6,406 bases of DNA from Rhodobiaceae bacterium (GCA_009885515.1 VFKO01000201.1:1-6406); one strand, 5' to 3'; counted from the first letter of the stretch, positions 1 through 6,137 are shown. The notes: generated by a model not told the origin, from the letters alone. Program-made: numbers and translations.

Positions 1-619
1 TCGCCACAATTTCGGTCAGATAGTACTCGCCCTGCGCGTTGGCATTGCCGACCCGATCCAGCAACTCAAACAGGTATCGCCCCTCAACAATCATGATCCC
101 GGAATTGCAAAACCCAACCGCGCGCTCTTCCGCTGTCGCGTCCTTGAACTCTACGATCCGTTCAAGCTCGCCGTCTTTCGTCGCGATCAACCGCCCATAC
201 ACCGCAGAATCGGATGGGCGAAAGCCCAACACGCCGATCGCAGCACCGCCGACCATCGCGGCTTCCACCGCGGCAATATTGGCAGGCCGGATCAAAGGCG
301 TATCAGCAAACAACACCGCAACCCGGCCCTCAAAACCCTTCAACGCATCGCGAGCGGCCAAAACTGCGTGTCCCGTCCCCAGAGGCGGTTCCTGAATGGC
401 GATCTCGGCAGGGGCAACGGCTTTTGCAACCTCGTCCATGCCCCTCGCCAGCACAACAACGCATTTGATTGCCCCGGCTGCGCGGGCCGTTGCCAAAACA
501 TGGAGCACCATCGCTCGCCCGGCCACTTGATGCAGCACTTTCGGCAGTGCCGATTTCATGCGCGTACCCTTGCCCGCCGCCAAAACCACAGCGGCAAGTG
601 AACCGGATCGCTCGTGCAT
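1..619 (-). CDS. glmU: Bifunctional GlmU, N-terminal uridylyltransferase part (cut by the left edge)
   Basis: GlmU acetylates glucosamine-1-phosphate and then uridylylates it to UDP-GlcNAc in the cytoplasm, feeding peptidoglycan and lipopolysaccharide synthesis. The visible 206 codons cover most of the N-terminal pyrophosphorylase domain. The nucleotide-binding loop LAAGKGTRMKSALPKVLH spans residues 13-30. QEPPLGTGHA at 76-85 is the uracil/substrate-binding segment. FADTPL at 104-109 carries the Mg-binding Asp106. NAQGEYYLTEIVA lies at the window edge. The C-terminal left-handed beta-helix acetyltransferase domain lies outside, so whether the protein is full length (about 450 residues in the family) cannot be seen. 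The ATG at 619-617 was chosen because an in-frame TGA lies about 30 bases upstream and the loop starts at the usual distance from the N-terminus; the ribosome binding site is weak. It is transcribed divergently from gph. Identity is very secure. Confidence 0.96.
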   Translation of the reverse strand, partial: MHERSGSLAAVVLAAGKGTRMKSALPKVLHQVAGRAMVLHVLATARAAGAIKCVVVLARGMDEVAKAVAPAEIAIQEPPLGTGHAVLAARDALKGFEGRVAVLFADTPLIRPANIAAVEAAMVGGAAIGVLGFRPSDSAVYGRLIATKDGELERIVEFKDATAEERAVGFCNSGIMIVEGRYLFELLDRVGNANAQGEYYLTEIVA

Positions 620-644
620 GGTTGAAGACGTCAAGCCTGGACCT

Positions 645-686
645 CAATAAAAATCTAACGGAACCCGCCGTTCGGCCACCGGAACG
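645..686 (-). promoter_or_regulatory. Attenuator-like pair of alternative hairpins in the glmU leader
   Basis: In the glmU-sense RNA two hairpins compete. The first has arms CGTT and AACG (686-683 with 672-669) plus an inner CGG/CCG pair, a single bulge and a 3-base loop. The second has arms AACGG and CCGTT (672-668 with 661-657) around a 6-base loop, followed after three bases by TTTTTATT (653-646). They share 672-669 and so cannot form together. The second has the layout of a weak intrinsic terminator ending about 27 bases before the glmU ATG. The stem is only five pairs and the T-run is offset, so this may be chance. Confidence 0.25.
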
Positions 687-712
687 CTCGCACACTCGTT
701 ATTGCATACTGA

Positions 713-741
713 AATAAAAAAATGTTTCGTATTCTTGCCAA
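713..741 (-). promoter_or_regulatory. Candidate sigma-70-type promoter for glmU
   Basis: Read on the minus strand, TTGGCA (741-736) is followed after 17 bases by TTTATT (718-713), inside an AT-rich stretch that stands out in this GC-rich region. The -35 box matches the consensus well; the -10 box matches only 4 of 6 and lacks the conserved second A. Transcription from here would give glmU a leader of roughly 85 bases. The -35 box overlaps the dyad at 735-756. This is a weak inference from boxes alone. Confidence 0.25.
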
Positions 742-756
742 TCCCATGGCAATTGG
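735..756. promoter_or_regulatory. Nested inverted repeats in the glmU-gph intergenic region
   Basis: Two overlapping dyads are visible: TTGCCA (735-740) with TGGCAA (747-752), and CCAAT (738-742) with ATTGG (752-756). A CCATGG palindrome (744-749) lies in the middle. A further TGGC/GCCA pair (754-757 with 766-769) lies just downstream. The site is about 35 bases before the gph start and overlaps the candidate glmU -35 box, a place where an operator could affect both divergent genes. No known regulator motif was recognised. Confidence 0.25.
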
Positions 757-788
757 CTTGAAAGCGCCATAAACCGAGCTGAACTGCC

Positions 789-1469
789 TTGCCCGTCAAA
801 CTTCCTGAAACAATCATTTTCGACCTCGACGGCACATTGGTCGATACCGCCCCCGATCTGACCGCAGCTCTTAACGCGGTGTTAATCAGGGAACGCTTGC
901 CAACCGTGCCCCTTGACCAGGTCCGCCACATGGTCGGGCGGGGCGCGCTCGCGCTCATCGAAAGCGCGCTGACCTCACATGGCATTTCGTACGACCCAAA
1001 CCGTATTGCTGATTTGTTCAAGCACTTCCTCGAATATTATGAGACAAACATCGCTGAAACCAGCCGCCCCTTCGAAGGCGTGGTACATCAGCTCGACACT
1101 CTATCTCGCAATGGTCACAAACTTGGGGTCTGCACCAACAAACCCATAGCTCTGTCTCTAAAGCTACTCACGGAACTGGACATGAAAAAATTCTTTCCGA
1201 TGGTGCTCGGCGCCGACAGCAAACCCTATCGTAAACCCGACCCGCGTCACCTGATCGACACAGTGGTAGAGCTCGGTGGCAACCCCTCTGATTCCGTGTT
1301 GATCGGCGACAGCGAAACCGACGCAAAAACAGCTCAAGCCGCCAGCATCCCCGTCATATTAGTCAGTTTTGGCTATAGTGAGATCCCCGTCCGCGACCTC
1401 AAGGCCAATGTCGTGATTGACCACTTCGATTCGCTCCAGGATGCCCTCGCCAAATGTGCCCGTGCTTGA
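789..1469 (+). CDS. gph: Phosphoglycolate phosphatase (HAD superfamily)
   Basis: Gph hydrolyses 2-phosphoglycolate, made by Rubisco oxygenation or by repair of DNA 3'-phosphoglycolate ends, to glycolate and phosphate in the cytoplasm. All HAD motifs are present in 226 residues. Motif I is FDLDGTLVD at 11-19, with nucleophile Asp12 and acid/base Asp14. Motif II is the Thr116/Asn117 pair in GVCTNKP. Motif III is Lys149 in RKPDP. Motif IV is IGDSETD at 172-178. The helical cap (about 20-95) is of the Gph/PGP type. The start is TTG at 789: an in-frame TGA sits at 780-782 and no ATG or GTG lies between it and motif I. Only a weak GAG precedes the start. It diverges from glmU, a common alphaproteobacterial arrangement. 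Other HAD phosphatases such as pyrophosphatase PpaX have similar sequences, so the exact substrate is inferred. Confidence 0.9.
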   Translation: MPVKLPETIIFDLDGTLVDTAPDLTAALNAVLIRERLPTVPLDQVRHMVGRGALALIESALTSHGISYDPNRIADLFKHFLEYYETNIAETSRPFEGVVHQLDTLSRNGHKLGVCTNKPIALSLKLLTELDMKKFFPMVLGADSKPYRKPDPRHLIDTVVELGGNPSDSVLIGDSETDAKTAQAASIPVILVSFGYSEIPVRDLKANVVIDHFDSLQDALAKCARA

Positions 1470-1495
1470 CTTGGGCGTCAACGCGCCCTTATAGC
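1466..1495 (+). promoter_or_regulatory. Promoter for tRNA-Val, overlapping the gph stop codon
   Basis: TTGACT (1466-1471) matches the -35 consensus at five of six positions and contains the gph TGA stop (1467-1469). An 18-base spacer leads to TATAGC (1490-1495), a -10 with T1, A2, T3 and A4 conserved. Initiation around 1502 would give a leader of about 13 bases before the mature tRNA 5' end at 1515, typical of tRNA genes. No clear terminator follows the tRNA, so this promoter may also serve the TerC-family gene. The spacer contains a small dyad, GGGCG/CGCCC (1473-1477 with 1484-1488). Confidence 0.6.
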
Positions 1496-1514
1496 AACCG
1501 TCCTTCAAGAAATT

Positions 1515-1589
1515 GGGCGCTTAGCTCAGCGGGAGAGCACTACCTTCACACGGTAGGGGTCGCAGGTTCAATCCCTGCAGCGCCCACCA
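1515..1589 (+). tRNA. tRNA-Val (anticodon CAC)
   Basis: A full cloverleaf can be drawn. The acceptor stem GGGCGCT/AGCGCCC (1515-1521 with 1579-1585) has seven perfect pairs. The D stem is GCTC/GAGC. The anticodon stem CTACC/GGTAG (1540-1544 with 1552-1556) carries the loop TTCACAC. The T stem GCAGG/CCTGC carries the loop TTCAATC. The anticodon at 1547-1549 is CAC, which reads the valine codon GUG. The discriminator is A1586 and CCA (1587-1589) is encoded. A good promoter lies just upstream, and the TerC-family gene begins 66 bases downstream. Confidence 0.97.
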
Positions 1590-1655
1590 TCCTCTGGCAA
1601 AACCCGCAGAAACTTCCCACATGGTACCTTACCCAACACGATTGACGCGCCCACA

Positions 1656-2414
1656 ATGGAACTGCTTGCAAACCCGGAAGCCTGGATTGCCTTTGTAACG
1701 CTGACCACGCTCGAAATCGTTCTTGGCGTGGACAACATTGTCTTCATTGCGATTCTCGCGGCCAAGCTGCCCGTCGAAGAACGCGCAAGTGCTCGCCAGA
1801 TCGGACTAGCCGTAGCGCTGGGCACCAGGCTCGCCCTCCTCGCGACGTTGTTTTACCTGTCTCATCTGGAAGCCACGACCGGCATCTGGTTCTTCGGCCG
1901 CGACTTGTCATGGCGCGACATTGTCTTGGGCGCCGGCGGACTTTTCCTGATCTGGAAAGCCGTGGTGGAAATGAACGAGTCGATCCGTCCCCACAAAAGC
2001 CACCACAAGGATAAAAAATCTGCTGCGCGAGCCGCCTTCACCTGGATCATCATTCAAATCGCCATCATAGACATCGTTTTCTCGATCGATTCAGTGATTA
2101 CGGCCGTGGGAATTGCCAACGACATCGAAATTATGGCCGCGGCGATCATTATCGCGGTGTTCGTCATGATGGTCGCAATTAACCCAATCGCCGTGTTCAT
2201 CGACAAGCACAAAGAGGTCAAAATCGTCGCGCTCAGTTTTCTATTGCTCGTCGGCTTTATCTTGGTGGCCGAAGCCATGGGAACCGAGATTCCCAAAGGC
2301 TATCTCTACTTTGCTCTTGGTTTTGCAAGCCTTGTCCAAGTGCTAATTCTTTGGGCCCAATCGAGCGAAAAACAAATGGACACTCTTGCAACACGAGAGG
2401 AAAACAAACACTAA
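1656..2414 (+). CDS. TerC-family integral membrane protein (YgdQ-like), probable metal-ion exporter
   Basis: This 252-residue inner-membrane protein belongs to the TerC family; family members have been linked to Mn2+ export and tellurite resistance. About seven hydrophobic segments are visible, near 11-33, 50-69, 87-104, 127-150, 158-182, 190-207 and 215-234. Family motifs are clear: LEIVLGVDNIVF at 19-30 with Glu20, Asp26 and Asn27, and IDIVFSIDSVITAVG at 138-152 with Asp139 and Asp145. The acidic residues inside membrane helices are the expected cation-binding sites. SFLLLVGFILVAE and IPKGYLYFALGF complete the C-terminal core. A His/Lys-rich loop (111-121) could be a metal-sensing or binding cytosolic segment. 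There is no CBS or CorC domain, matching the short E. coli YgdQ type. The ATG aligns with the start of YgdQ, and no upstream in-frame start is close, but no Shine-Dalgarno sequence is visible. Substrate is inferred from the family. Confidence 0.88.
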   Translation: MELLANPEAWIAFVTLTTLEIVLGVDNIVFIAILAAKLPVEERASARQIGLAVALGTRLALLATLFYLSHLEATTGIWFFGRDLSWRDIVLGAGGLFLIWKAVVEMNESIRPHKSHHKDKKSAARAAFTWIIIQIAIIDIVFSIDSVITAVGIANDIEIMAAAIIIAVFVMMVAINPIAVFIDKHKEVKIVALSFLLLVGFILVAEAMGTEIPKGYLYFALGFASLVQVLILWAQSSEKQMDTLATREENKH

Positions 2415-2473
2415 TCCGCCCTTCCCAAGCCTGCCTCTATCTGTTAAATGCCCGCGCTCACTGCTTGTGAAAT

Positions 2474-2558
2474 GCGGTCATGGCGGAATTGGTAGACGCA
2501 CTGCCTTGAGGTGGCAGCGGGGCAACCCGTGGAAGTTCGAGTCTTCTTGACCGCACCA
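2474..2558 (+). tRNA. tRNA-Leu (anticodon GAG)
   Basis: The acceptor stem GCGGTCA/TGACCGC (2474-2480 with 2548-2554) pairs fully. The three-pair D stem GCG/CGC flanks an 11-base loop. The anticodon stem CTGCC/GGCAG (2501-2505 with 2513-2517) carries the loop TTGAGGT, giving anticodon GAG (2508-2510), which reads CUC and CUU. A 13-base variable region with a GGG/CCC stem marks a class II tRNA. The T stem GGAAG/CTTCT has one G-U pair. Discriminator A2555, as required for leucine, and CCA (2556-2558) are encoded. Upstream there is only a weak -10-like TTAAAT (2444-2449) without a convincing -35, so it may be read through from the TerC-family gene. mgtE follows after 74 bases. Confidence 0.96.
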
Positions 2559-2610
2559 AATTCAGAATTTGTTGATCCGGCGCGCTTATGGTCTGCGCTG
2601 CCACCCTTCA

Positions 2611-2635
2611 CACCTCCTGCGAGGTGCCAATTTTG
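2611..2635 (+). promoter_or_regulatory. Hairpin burying the mgtE ribosome binding site
   Basis: CACCTC (2611-2616), the loop CTGC, and GAGGTG (2621-2626) form a perfect six-pair hairpin. Its 3' arm contains GAGG (2621-2624), the best Shine-Dalgarno match near the mgtE start, 8 bases before the in-frame TTG at 2633. Folding would hide the site. An in-frame ATG at 2588 lies upstream of the hairpin without any Shine-Dalgarno match. The pairing is seen directly; a regulatory role is inferred. Confidence 0.45.
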
Positions 2636-4015
2636 ACTGACACCACCCCCAAGCCGCGACAGGCAGAGTACCGGGACGTCTCATCCCCGGTCTTTTTGCG
2701 TGCGGTACTTGATGCCATCGACGGCCATGACGAGGCAGGCGTCAAAGCCTTGGTCGAGCCGTTGCACGCAGCCGACATCGCTTGGCTTTTGGGCGCCATG
2801 GACGCCTCAAATCGCCGGGCGCTCGTTAGAGCGCTGGGCCCAGACATCGAGCCTGAAATTCTGTCTGAACTCGACGAAGATTTGCGCACGGAGCTGGTTC
2901 GAACACTGGGCCCAAAATCAGTCGCCGATGCCGTCAAGGAGCTGCACGTTGAAGACGCTGCCTATGTTCTTGAAGATCTGGAAGACTTCGAAAAGCGCGA
3001 AGTCTTATCGCAGGTCCCACTCGCAGACCGGGCCCAGGTTGTCGATGCGCTGTTGTTTCCCGAAGAAACCGCAGGCCGCGTCATGCATCGCGAATTTGTC
3101 ACGATGCAGGGAAGCATGACAGTCGCCGAAGCTCTGGTCCGATTGCTTTCGGTTGATATCCCTGAAGACTTTCAGGAAATTTATCTGGTTGATAGTGAGC
3201 GTAGGCCCGTTGGTTTTCTGGCATTGAGCCGACTGTTGCGCGCCACACCTTCATTGCTGCTCCATGACATCGCAACGACCGAAATGACAATCATTCCGGC
3301 GACTGCACATCAAAAAGCATTCGCCCATCTCTTTGAGCACTACCATCTGACATCGGCCCCGGTGACTGACGAGACCGGCTGTCTGGTTGGCGTACTCAGC
3401 GCAGGATCCGTGGTCGAAGTCCTGCAGGAAATGCATAAGGCCGAAGTACTGGCACTTGGTGGCGTCGCCGAGGGAGAATCCCTGTCGGGAGCCCTGACCA
3501 AAACCACCAGGCTCCGATTTTCCTGGCTCTTCGTAAATCTGCTCACCGCAATCATTGCGTCGATCGTTATCGGCTTTTTCGAGGCCTCGTTGGAAAAGGC
3601 CGTAGCGCTGGCGATTCTGATGCCCATCGTGGCGTCGATGGGCGGCAACGCCGGCACCCAGACTTTGACGGTTGTCGTGCGAGCACTTGCAACAAAAGAA
3701 CTGAATCAGGCGAATTTATGGCGCGTCATCAACCGTGAGATGATCATCGGCGTGACCAACGGCACTGGTTTCGCTTTGCTCGCTGCTGGCATAACATGGG
3801 TATGGTTCCAAAACTTGGCGCTTGCGGGCGTGATAGCATCTGCGATGTTGATCAACCTGCTCGCCGCTGCAGTGTCGGGCGTATTTGTGCCACTGGCATT
3901 GAATAAAGCAGGTGTCGATCCGGCGGTCTCTTCTCCGGTGGTGGTAACGACGGTGACCGACGTCGTCGGTTTTGTATCTTTTTTGGGATTAGCAACGTGG
4001 CTGCTTCTGAATTGA
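2633..4015 (+). CDS. mgtE: Magnesium transporter MgtE
   Basis: MgtE is a dimeric Mg2+-selective channel/transporter of the inner membrane, gated by its cytosolic Mg-sensing domains. Counting from the TTG at 2633 gives 460 residues, close to the usual 450. An acidic helical N domain covers about 15-140. A CBS pair covers about 145-270, beginning with EETAGRVM (144-151). The connecting helix then leads to five membrane segments near 296-316, 322-340, 370-392, 398-421 and 435-459. The family motif GGNAGTQ lies at 337-343. Asp443 in VTDVVGF matches the pore aspartate of Thermus MgtE. The TTG was preferred because GAGG stands 8 bases upstream; the alternative ATG at 2588 adds 15 residues, has no Shine-Dalgarno match and encodes an extension unlike an N domain. 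The gene sits 74 bases after tRNA-Leu and overlaps the Kelch gene by 19 bases at its 3' end. Function is secure; the start is not. Confidence 0.93.
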   Translation: MTDTTPKPRQAEYRDVSSPVFLRAVLDAIDGHDEAGVKALVEPLHAADIAWLLGAMDASNRRALVRALGPDIEPEILSELDEDLRTELVRTLGPKSVADAVKELHVEDAAYVLEDLEDFEKREVLSQVPLADRAQVVDALLFPEETAGRVMHREFVTMQGSMTVAEALVRLLSVDIPEDFQEIYLVDSERRPVGFLALSRLLRATPSLLLHDIATTEMTIIPATAHQKAFAHLFEHYHLTSAPVTDETGCLVGVLSAGSVVEVLQEMHKAEVLALGGVAEGESLSGALTKTTRLRFSWLFVNLLTAIIASIVIGFFEASLEKAVALAILMPIVASMGGNAGTQTLTVVVRALATKELNQANLWRVINREMIIGVTNGTGFALLAAGITWVWFQNLALAGVIASAMLINLLAAAVSGVFVPLALNKAGVDPAVSSPVVVTTVTDVVGFVSFLGLATWLLLN

Positions 4016-4953
4016 CGAAATTGCGATTTTTCTTGCAAGCCTTGACCTGCACAATCGTTCTCACGGCACCCGCCATGGCGGGCAGCTGGAACTCGTCCGA
4101 GCGTCTTGAGCGGGCGCGGTCGGGGCTCGCGGCAACGTCGGTGAACGACCTCATATATGTCGGCGGTGGTGCGGCAGCCGGTGACCCCGCAAATGCGTTC
4201 GATGTCTTTGACCCCGAAAAAGAGTCTTGGCGCGCCCTTCCAGCCTTGCCCGTCGGCCTTATCAGCTTTGCAATGGCCGCGACGGACAAACAGATTTATA
4301 TCACCGGCGGCTATTCAGCCGACGACCCCGGCGAACCCCGCAAAGATGTCTGGGCCTACGACATCGACGACGCCGCCTGGACACGCAAAGCCTCAATGCC
4401 CTTGGCGCGAGCGGCGCATGCGATGGCGTCGGTTGGCGGCAAAATTTATGTGATCGGCGGCGCCGGACCGCAAGCCGGCAAGACCCTGATCTACAATCCG
4501 CAATCAGACAGTTGGAAAACCGGGCCAGACCTCGCCACCCCAAGGCGCGCGCTTGCGGCAGCCTCCGATGGAAAACGAATCTACGTGATTGGTGGCATCA
4601 AGAGCGACGGCGGTGTCTCAGCGGCACTGGAAGTGTTTGACCCGGCAACTGCGGCCTGGACATCATTACCAGCCATGCCTGCGGCGCGCGGCGCCTTGAC
4701 CGCCGCCATGGTCGGCGGACAGTTGCACGTAGTCGGCGGCGCGACGTGGAAGCCTCTCAAAACCTATGCAAACCACGATGTATTCAACATCGCTGCACGC
4801 ACCTGGAGCAAAGCCCAATCTCTGCCCTCAGCCCGCCAGGGCATGGCCTCCGGCGTCGCTTCGGGGCGCTTGTGGATTTTCGGCGGTGGCAGCGGTGCCG
4901 GTGTCTTTGGAATGTTCACCGCCTCCGACTCCGTCGATGCCTACGAGCCATGA
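3997..4953 (+). CDS. Exported six-bladed Kelch-repeat beta-propeller protein
   Basis: The role is unknown; Kelch propellers bind proteins or, in some families, carry enzyme activity. A signal peptide is visible: Lys8/Arg10, a hydrophobic stretch from 11 and AMA at 26-28 before Gly29, so the mature protein should be periplasmic. Six Kelch repeats follow, each with hydrophobic-GG, a later aromatic/D-P segment and a Trp. The GG pairs lie at 56, 104, 154, 199, 247 and 296, a spacing of 45-50. The last repeat lacks its own W-x-x-LP strand, while residues 30-40 (SWNSSERLERA) look like one, so the ring probably closes with the N-terminus. No catalytic residues were recognised. The GTG at 3997 overlaps mgtE by 19 bases; a TTG at 4012, overlapping the mgtE TGA as TTGA, would shorten the n-region by five residues and is equally plausible. 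The dehydrogenase gene follows after 10 bases. Confidence 0.85.
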   Translation: MAASELTKLRFFLQALTCTIVLTAPAMAGSWNSSERLERARSGLAATSVNDLIYVGGGAAAGDPANAFDVFDPEKESWRALPALPVGLISFAMAATDKQIYITGGYSADDPGEPRKDVWAYDIDDAAWTRKASMPLARAAHAMASVGGKIYVIGGAGPQAGKTLIYNPQSDSWKTGPDLATPRRALAAASDGKRIYVIGGIKSDGGVSAALEVFDPATAAWTSLPAMPAARGALTAAMVGGQLHVVGGATWKPLKTYANHDVFNIAARTWSKAQSLPSARQGMASGVASGRLWIFGGGSGAGVFGMFTASDSVDAYEP

Positions 4954-4963
4954 AGAGCGCTAG

Positions 4964-6136
4964 ATGATCGCAAACACCTTTCGTGGCCTGAACTTCGCGC
5001 TTGGTGAAACGGCGGACGCCATCCGTGAAACCGTTGAGCGCTTCACGGCGCAAAATATCACGCCGCGCGCGTCTGAGATCGACAAGTCGAACAAGTTCCC
5101 ACGCGACCTGTGGCCAAAACTGGGTGAGCTCGGGCTACTCGGGATCACCGTCGAAGAAGAATACGGCGGCGCGGGCCTGGGTTATCTTGAGCACGTGGTG
5201 ACGATGGAGGAAATCAGCCGCGGCTCGGCATCGGTCGGTCTGTCCTACGGCGCGCATTCCAATCTGTGCGTCAACCAGATCAAGCACAACGGCGATCATG
5301 CGCAGAAGTCGCATTACCTGCCCAGACTGATTTCAGGTCAGCATCTGGGGGCCCTCGCCATGTCGGAGCCGGACGCCGGTTCGGATGTGGTGGGAATGCG
5401 TCTGCGCGCCGACAAAAAGGGCGACCGCTACGTCTTGAATGGCACGAAAATGTGGATCACCAACGGACCCGATGCCGACGTGGTGGTCGTCTATGCCAAG
5501 ACCGATCCCAAGGCGGGGCCGCGCGGCATCACCGCCTTCATCGTCGAAAAGGGCATGAAAGGTTTTACGGCCTCGCCCAAGCTCGACAAGTTGGGCATGC
5601 GCGGCTCGGACACGGGAGAGCTGGTGTTCGCCGATTGCGAAGTGCCGGCGGAAAACGTGCTGGGCCGCGTCAACGAAGGCGTGCGCGTCTTGATGTCGGG
5701 CCTCGACTACGAGCGCGCGGTGCTGACGGGCGGGCCGCTCGGCATCATGCGCAATGCGATGGATATCGTGCTGCCCTACGTCCACGAGCGCAAACAGTTT
5801 GGCCAGGCGATCGGCACCTTCCAACTGATGCAGGGCAAGCTTGCCGACATGTACTCCCGTATGAACGCGGCGCGCGCCTATTGCTACACCGTGGCCAAAG
5901 CGTGTGATCGCGGCGAGACCACGCGCAAGGACGCCGCAGCGGCGATTTTGTTCGCCTCCGAAACGGCAACGTGGATGGCGCTGGAAGCCATCCAAATTCT
6001 GGGCGGCAACGGCTACATCAACGACTATCCCACTGGCCGCTTGCTGCGCGACGCCAAGATCTACGAAATCGGCGCCGGCACCAGCGAGATCCGGCGCATG
6101 CTCATCGGCCGCGAACTCTTCGAGGAGACGGCCTGA
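4964..6136 (+). CDS. ivd: Isovaleryl-CoA dehydrogenase
   Basis: This FAD enzyme oxidises isovaleryl-CoA to 3-methylcrotonyl-CoA in leucine degradation, passing electrons to electron-transfer flavoprotein in the cytoplasm. At 390 residues it has normal length. Acyl-CoA dehydrogenase signature 1, ALAMSEPDAGSD, lies at 130-141; the flavin-contacting WIT at 164-166; signature 2, from QILGGNGY onward, at 344-365; and YEIGAGTSEI at 367-376. The base Glu250 sits in GLDYERAVLTGGPLG, the position used by isovaleryl-CoA dehydrogenases; short- and medium-chain enzymes carry their base near the C-terminus instead, where this protein has Gly371 in IGAG. The ATG is preceded by GAAGAG (4952-4957) at a 6-base spacing. 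It stands 10 bases after the Kelch gene and 1 base before the next gene, so it is probably co-transcribed. The methylcrotonyl-CoA carboxylase and liu genes often found beside it are not in the window. A close branched-chain or glutaryl-type relative is less likely. Confidence 0.93.
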   Translation: MIANTFRGLNFALGETADAIRETVERFTAQNITPRASEIDKSNKFPRDLWPKLGELGLLGITVEEEYGGAGLGYLEHVVTMEEISRGSASVGLSYGAHSNLCVNQIKHNGDHAQKSHYLPRLISGQHLGALAMSEPDAGSDVVGMRLRADKKGDRYVLNGTKMWITNGPDADVVVVYAKTDPKAGPRGITAFIVEKGMKGFTASPKLDKLGMRGSDTGELVFADCEVPAENVLGRVNEGVRVLMSGLDYERAVLTGGPLGIMRNAMDIVLPYVHERKQFGQAIGTFQLMQGKLADMYSRMNAARAYCYTVAKACDRGETTRKDAAAAILFASETATWMALEAIQILGGNGYINDYPTGRLLRDAKIYEIGAGTSEIRRMLIGRELFEETA

Positions 6137-6137
6137 C

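Noticed and set aside
39..395. 118-codon plus-strand frame opposite glmU
   Set aside because: Antisense shadow of glmU with Ser/Thr/Pro/Ala-rich composition and no domain.
330..695. 121-codon minus-strand frame overlapping glmU in another frame
   Set aside because: glmU is unambiguous in the adjacent frame; this product is rich in Gly, Arg and Cys with no family features.
1473..1488. GGGCG/CGCCC dyad after gph as a terminator
   Set aside because: The stem is five pairs with no T-run, and it lies in the spacer of the tRNA promoter.
1454..1645. 63-codon frame crossing the tRNA-Val gene
   Set aside because: It runs through the entire tRNA and its promoter and has no ribosome binding site.
2558..2570. 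AAATTC-A-GAATTT dyad just after tRNA-Leu
   Set aside because: A one-base centre cannot form a hairpin, it partly lies in the CCA end of the tRNA, and no -10 or known operator fits; probably chance.
4120..4953. Direct DNA repeats in the Kelch gene
   Set aside because: Repetition is at protein level only; the blades differ in DNA, so there is no evidence of recent tandem duplication.
5266..5907. 213-codon plus-strand frame inside the dehydrogenase gene
   Set aside because: Alternate frame of a gene with complete family signatures; Arg/Gly/His-rich translation typical of a shadow.
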